Below are positions 61,937-64,000 of a stretch of 64,000 nucleotides of DNA, piece after piece. The notes beneath the pieces are model-generated. The model did not search any database and was not told where the DNA came from. It was given only the letters and a program-made list of their open reading frames with translations. The position numbers and the translations under genes are program-made. This stretch comes from Flavobacterium sandaracinum. GTDB taxonomy: Bacteria; Bacteroidota; Bacteroidia; Flavobacteriales; Flavobacteriaceae. Within the stretch, counting starts at the first letter, position 1. Every line of letters starts with the position of its first letter. The stretch lies in contig NZ_SMFN01000011.1 of assembly GCF_004349135.1 (NCBI RefSeq), positions 1-64,000 of the forward strand, read 5' to 3'.

Positions 61937-62000
61937 GTTGATTTTTTCTGTTTTTCAATCTCAGATCAAAAATCCCTAATCTGCAATCATAAATCCACTA

Positions 62001-62026
62001 TTCCCCCTTCGGGGGTTAGGGGGCTT
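62001..62026 (-). repeat. GC-rich repeat k, directly after the thrA stop codon
   Basis: On the minus strand TAA (62029-62027) is followed by AA and GCCCCCTAACCCCCGAAGG. The same arrangement is seen after the rsgA stop codon. Confidence 0.9.
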
Positions 62027-64000
62027 TTACCCTTTATCCGATAATCTCAAAATATCTCCAAAAACACCTCTTGCTGTAACAGCTGATCCAGCTCCTGCGC
62101 CTTGAATAACAATTGGTCTATCTCCGTAGGATTCAGTATAAATTTCGAAGAAAGAATCAGAACCTTTCAATCCGCCTAGCGCAGTATCTGATGGAACTGA
62201 AACTAATTTCACTTCTAGATTTCCTTTATCGTTTTGCAAATCACCTGACAATTCCCCAATGTAACGCAACACGTGATTCGGTTTTTGATCCGCTTTTATT
62301 TTAGCATAAATGGGATCAAACTCTGTCAATTTATTCAAGAAATCAGAAACATCTCCTTCACGTAAATGTTCTGGAATCAGATTTTGAATAACAATTTCTT
62401 CAAATTCATTTTGCAAGTCTAATTCTCTAGCCAAAATCAATAATTTTCTCCCTACATCATTTCCGCATAAATCTTCTCTTGGATCTGGCTCAGTATAGCC
62501 GTTATCGATCGCCTCTTTCAATATTTCGCTAAACGGAGCGTCTTTTGCAGAAAAATTATTGAATAAATAACTCAATGTTCCAGAGAAAACTCCTTTGATC
62601 TTCGTGATATTTTCACCTGAAAGATGCAATAATTTAATGGTATCAATCAACGGTAATCCTGCTCCAACATTCGTTTCATAAAGATAACTCTTTTGATTAT
62701 CCGCCAATACTTTTCGCAATTTTTTATAAAAACTATAACTTAACGTATTAGCCACTTTGTTAGAAGAAATCAAATCAAAACTGCTTTCTGCTAGCGGAAT
62801 GTAATTTTCGACAAATGTGGCACTTGCCGTGTTATCAATCGCAATCAAATTCTCCAAATGATGCTCATTTGCATAAGCAATTACATCATTGATGGTATAC
62901 GAAAACCCGTTAGTTTGAATCTCGTTTTTCCAATTTGGAGTAACGCCATTTTTATTTAAAAGCACATTGCTTGAATTCGCAATCGCAAAAACATTCAGTT
63001 TGATGTCTTTTCTTTTTTCGATGGTCGCTGCCGATTCTAAAATTTGATTGATCAGTGTTCCTCCTACCAATCCATGTCCGAAAATAGCAATATTAATTTT
63101 CTTGGATACTCCAAAAATCTCCCCGTGAATCACGTTTAAAGCTTTATTCAGTTGTGATTTTTTAACCACTAAACTGACGTTTTTACCCGTAACGGTATTG
63201 TTGAAAAGAATCGGGACAATTTTATTTTTTATCAACGCCGTATAAGGCTTATGAAACGTACTCAAATCCTGGCCAATGATAGAAATTACCGAAACATCAT
63301 CCGTCACCGTGATTTTATTCACATCTTTCGAATAAAAATCATTCTCGAATTCTTTCTCTAGTTCAATCATGGCTTTCGTTGCTTTGTCAGCAGCTACGAC
63401 TAAACCAATTCCTCTTTCTGATGAACCTTGAGAAATAATGCTTACACTGATATCATTGTCGCCCATCACTCTGAAAATACGGGCATCAACACCGGTTTTT
63501 CCTAGCAATCCTCTTCCTTCGAGATTCACTAATGATACATTTTCAAGCACTGAAAGCGTTTTAATTCCTTCTTTATTTGAACTGGAAGTGATTAATGTTC
63601 CTTTATTTTCATGATTGAAGGTATTCAAAATACGAAGTGGAATGTTTTTTTCCAATAAAGGAATAATCGTTTTGGCATGAAGAATCGTCGCACCAAAATT
63701 GGCTATTTCGTTGGCTTCATTAAATGACAAATGATCAATTTTCTTGGCATCAAGTACTAAATCCGGATTTGCGGTATAAATTCCGTCTACGTGCGTGTAG
63801 TTCTGTAATTCATCTGCATTTAAATAATTAGCAATTAAGGAAGCGGTGTAATTACTGCCGTTTCTTCCTAAAGTGGTCGTGTCATTATTGGTATTAGAAC
63901 CAATAAACCCCGTAACAATATTGACCGTTGTTCCGTTATTTTGTTTGAAATAATTAATGACATTTTTCTTCGAAATTTGTTCCAAAGGTTGTGCATCACC
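62027..64000 (-). CDS. thrA: Bifunctional aspartate kinase / homoserine dehydrogenase (N-terminus outside window)
   Basis: At least 657 residues are present and the frame runs on past the right edge, so about 160 N-terminal residues are missing. From the visible end: kinase C-terminal part (TLGRNGSNYTASLIA, THVDGIYTANPDLV), tandem ACT domains (VMGDNDISVSIISQGSSERGIGLVV), then homoserine dehydrogenase (IAIFGHGLVGGTLINQI for NAD, then GVFSGTLSYLFNNF and TEPDPREDLCGNDVGRK). It makes homoserine for threonine and methionine. The 3' end abuts a GC-rich repeat. Confidence 0.94.
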   Translation of the reverse strand, partial: GDAQPLEQISKKNVINYFKQNNGTTVNIVTGFIGSNTNNDTTTLGRNGSNYTASLIANYLNADELQNYTHVDGIYTANPDLVLDAKKIDHLSFNEANEIANFGATILHAKTIIPLLEKNIPLRILNTFNHENKGTLITSSSNKEGIKTLSVLENVSLVNLEGRGLLGKTGVDARIFRVMGDNDISVSIISQGSSERGIGLVVAADKATKAMIELEKEFENDFYSKDVNKITVTDDVSVISIIGQDLSTFHKPYTALIKNKIVPILFNNTVTGKNVSLVVKKSQLNKALNVIHGEIFGVSKKINIAIFGHGLVGGTLINQILESAATIEKRKDIKLNVFAIANSSNVLLNKNGVTPNWKNEIQTNGFSYTINDVIAYANEHHLENLIAIDNTASATFVENYIPLAESSFDLISSNKVANTLSYSFYKKLRKVLADNQKSYLYETNVGAGLPLIDTIKLLHLSGENITKIKGVFSGTLSYLFNNFSAKDAPFSEILKEAIDNGYTEPDPREDLCGNDVGRKLLILARELDLQNEFEEIVIQNLIPEHLREGDVSDFLNKLTEFDPIYAKIKADQKPNHVLRYIGELSGDLQNDKGNLEVKLVSVPSDTALGGLKGSDSFFEIYTESYGDRPIVIQGAGAGSAVTARGVFGDILRLSDKG

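Noticed and set aside
1..64000. tRNA, rRNA or CRISPR arrays
   Set aside because: No T-arm signature with flanking acceptor stems, no rRNA sequence and no regularly spaced repeats were found in the gaps.

Overview
The window is from a low-GC member of the Bacteroidota, most likely Flavobacterium or a close relative. The evidence is the gldA gliding gene, several promoters of the Bacteroidota type (TTTG or TTG, 16-21 nt, TAnnTTTG), an exbB-exbD-exbD-tonB cluster, a methionine synthase split into two genes, and dispersed palindromic repeats in many intergenic gaps. No rRNA, tRNA or CRISPR array was seen. Apart from one IS element and the repeats, the content is core metabolism.

Layout. 1-5 kb: end of a membrane protein, a LolC/E-type permease head to head with a NamZ-like lipoprotein, a YkgJ-type Cys-cluster protein, a methyltransferase, queE. 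5-11 kb: TonB energisation operon (exbB, exbD, exbD, tonB, small membrane protein, PstS-like lipoprotein, TPR protein). 11-14.4 kb: HerA-like ATPase, cupin, NDH-2. 14.46-15.84 kb: an intact IS4-family element with an 18-bp inverted repeat and a 10-bp target duplication, inserted into the loop of a terminator. 15.9-24.9 kb: kynurenine monooxygenase, penicillin acylase, flavin reductase plus Fe-S photolyase, glycine-zipper lipoprotein, kynureninase, SIMPL protein. 25-40.4 kb (all minus strand): aromatic amino acid genes (pheA, aminotransferase, tyrA, aroG-chorismate mutase), then rsgA, dtd, three DUF3857 proteins, mazG, aroA, queA. The aromatic genes follow a newly read leader peptide and attenuator. 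40.6-43 kb: a DAACS symporter and gldA. 43-64 kb (all minus strand): sulfur and methionine metabolism: thrA, metZ, OsmC, an Rrf2 regulator, TauE exporter, cysH, cysD, cysN, sulfite reductase, siroheme synthesis, ferredoxin reductase, a SAM-I riboswitch, metH part 1, metH part 2, metF.

The most unusual feature is a 451-bp segment (44820-45270) inside the activation domain of metH part 2. It is bounded by inverted copies of a GC-rich palindromic repeat and encodes a DUF559 (Vsr-like PD-(D/E)XK) nuclease domain, and it stays in frame with metH on both sides. The same repeat is inserted in frame near the N-terminus of metH part 1, supplies the stop codon of metZ, abuts the stop codons of rsgA and thrA, and directly precedes the dtd start codon. 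One copy has lost the in-frame TAA found in the others, which keeps metH open. I interpret this as a palindrome-plus-nuclease mobile element family that can persist as protein-coding inserts.

A second repeat family has conserved ends (AGCCC-GAT-G-AG and GAATAGCCCGACCC-like) around a variable perfect stem. It occurs five times, once between the SAM riboswitch and metH.

Function as a whole: sulfate is activated (CysDN), reduced (CysH, siroheme sulfite reductase fed by the FNR), and the sulfide is assimilated onto a homoserine ester made from ThrA products (MetZ). Homocysteine is then methylated by the split MetH with methyl-THF from MetF. The SAM riboswitch and the Rrf2 regulator are the likely controls.
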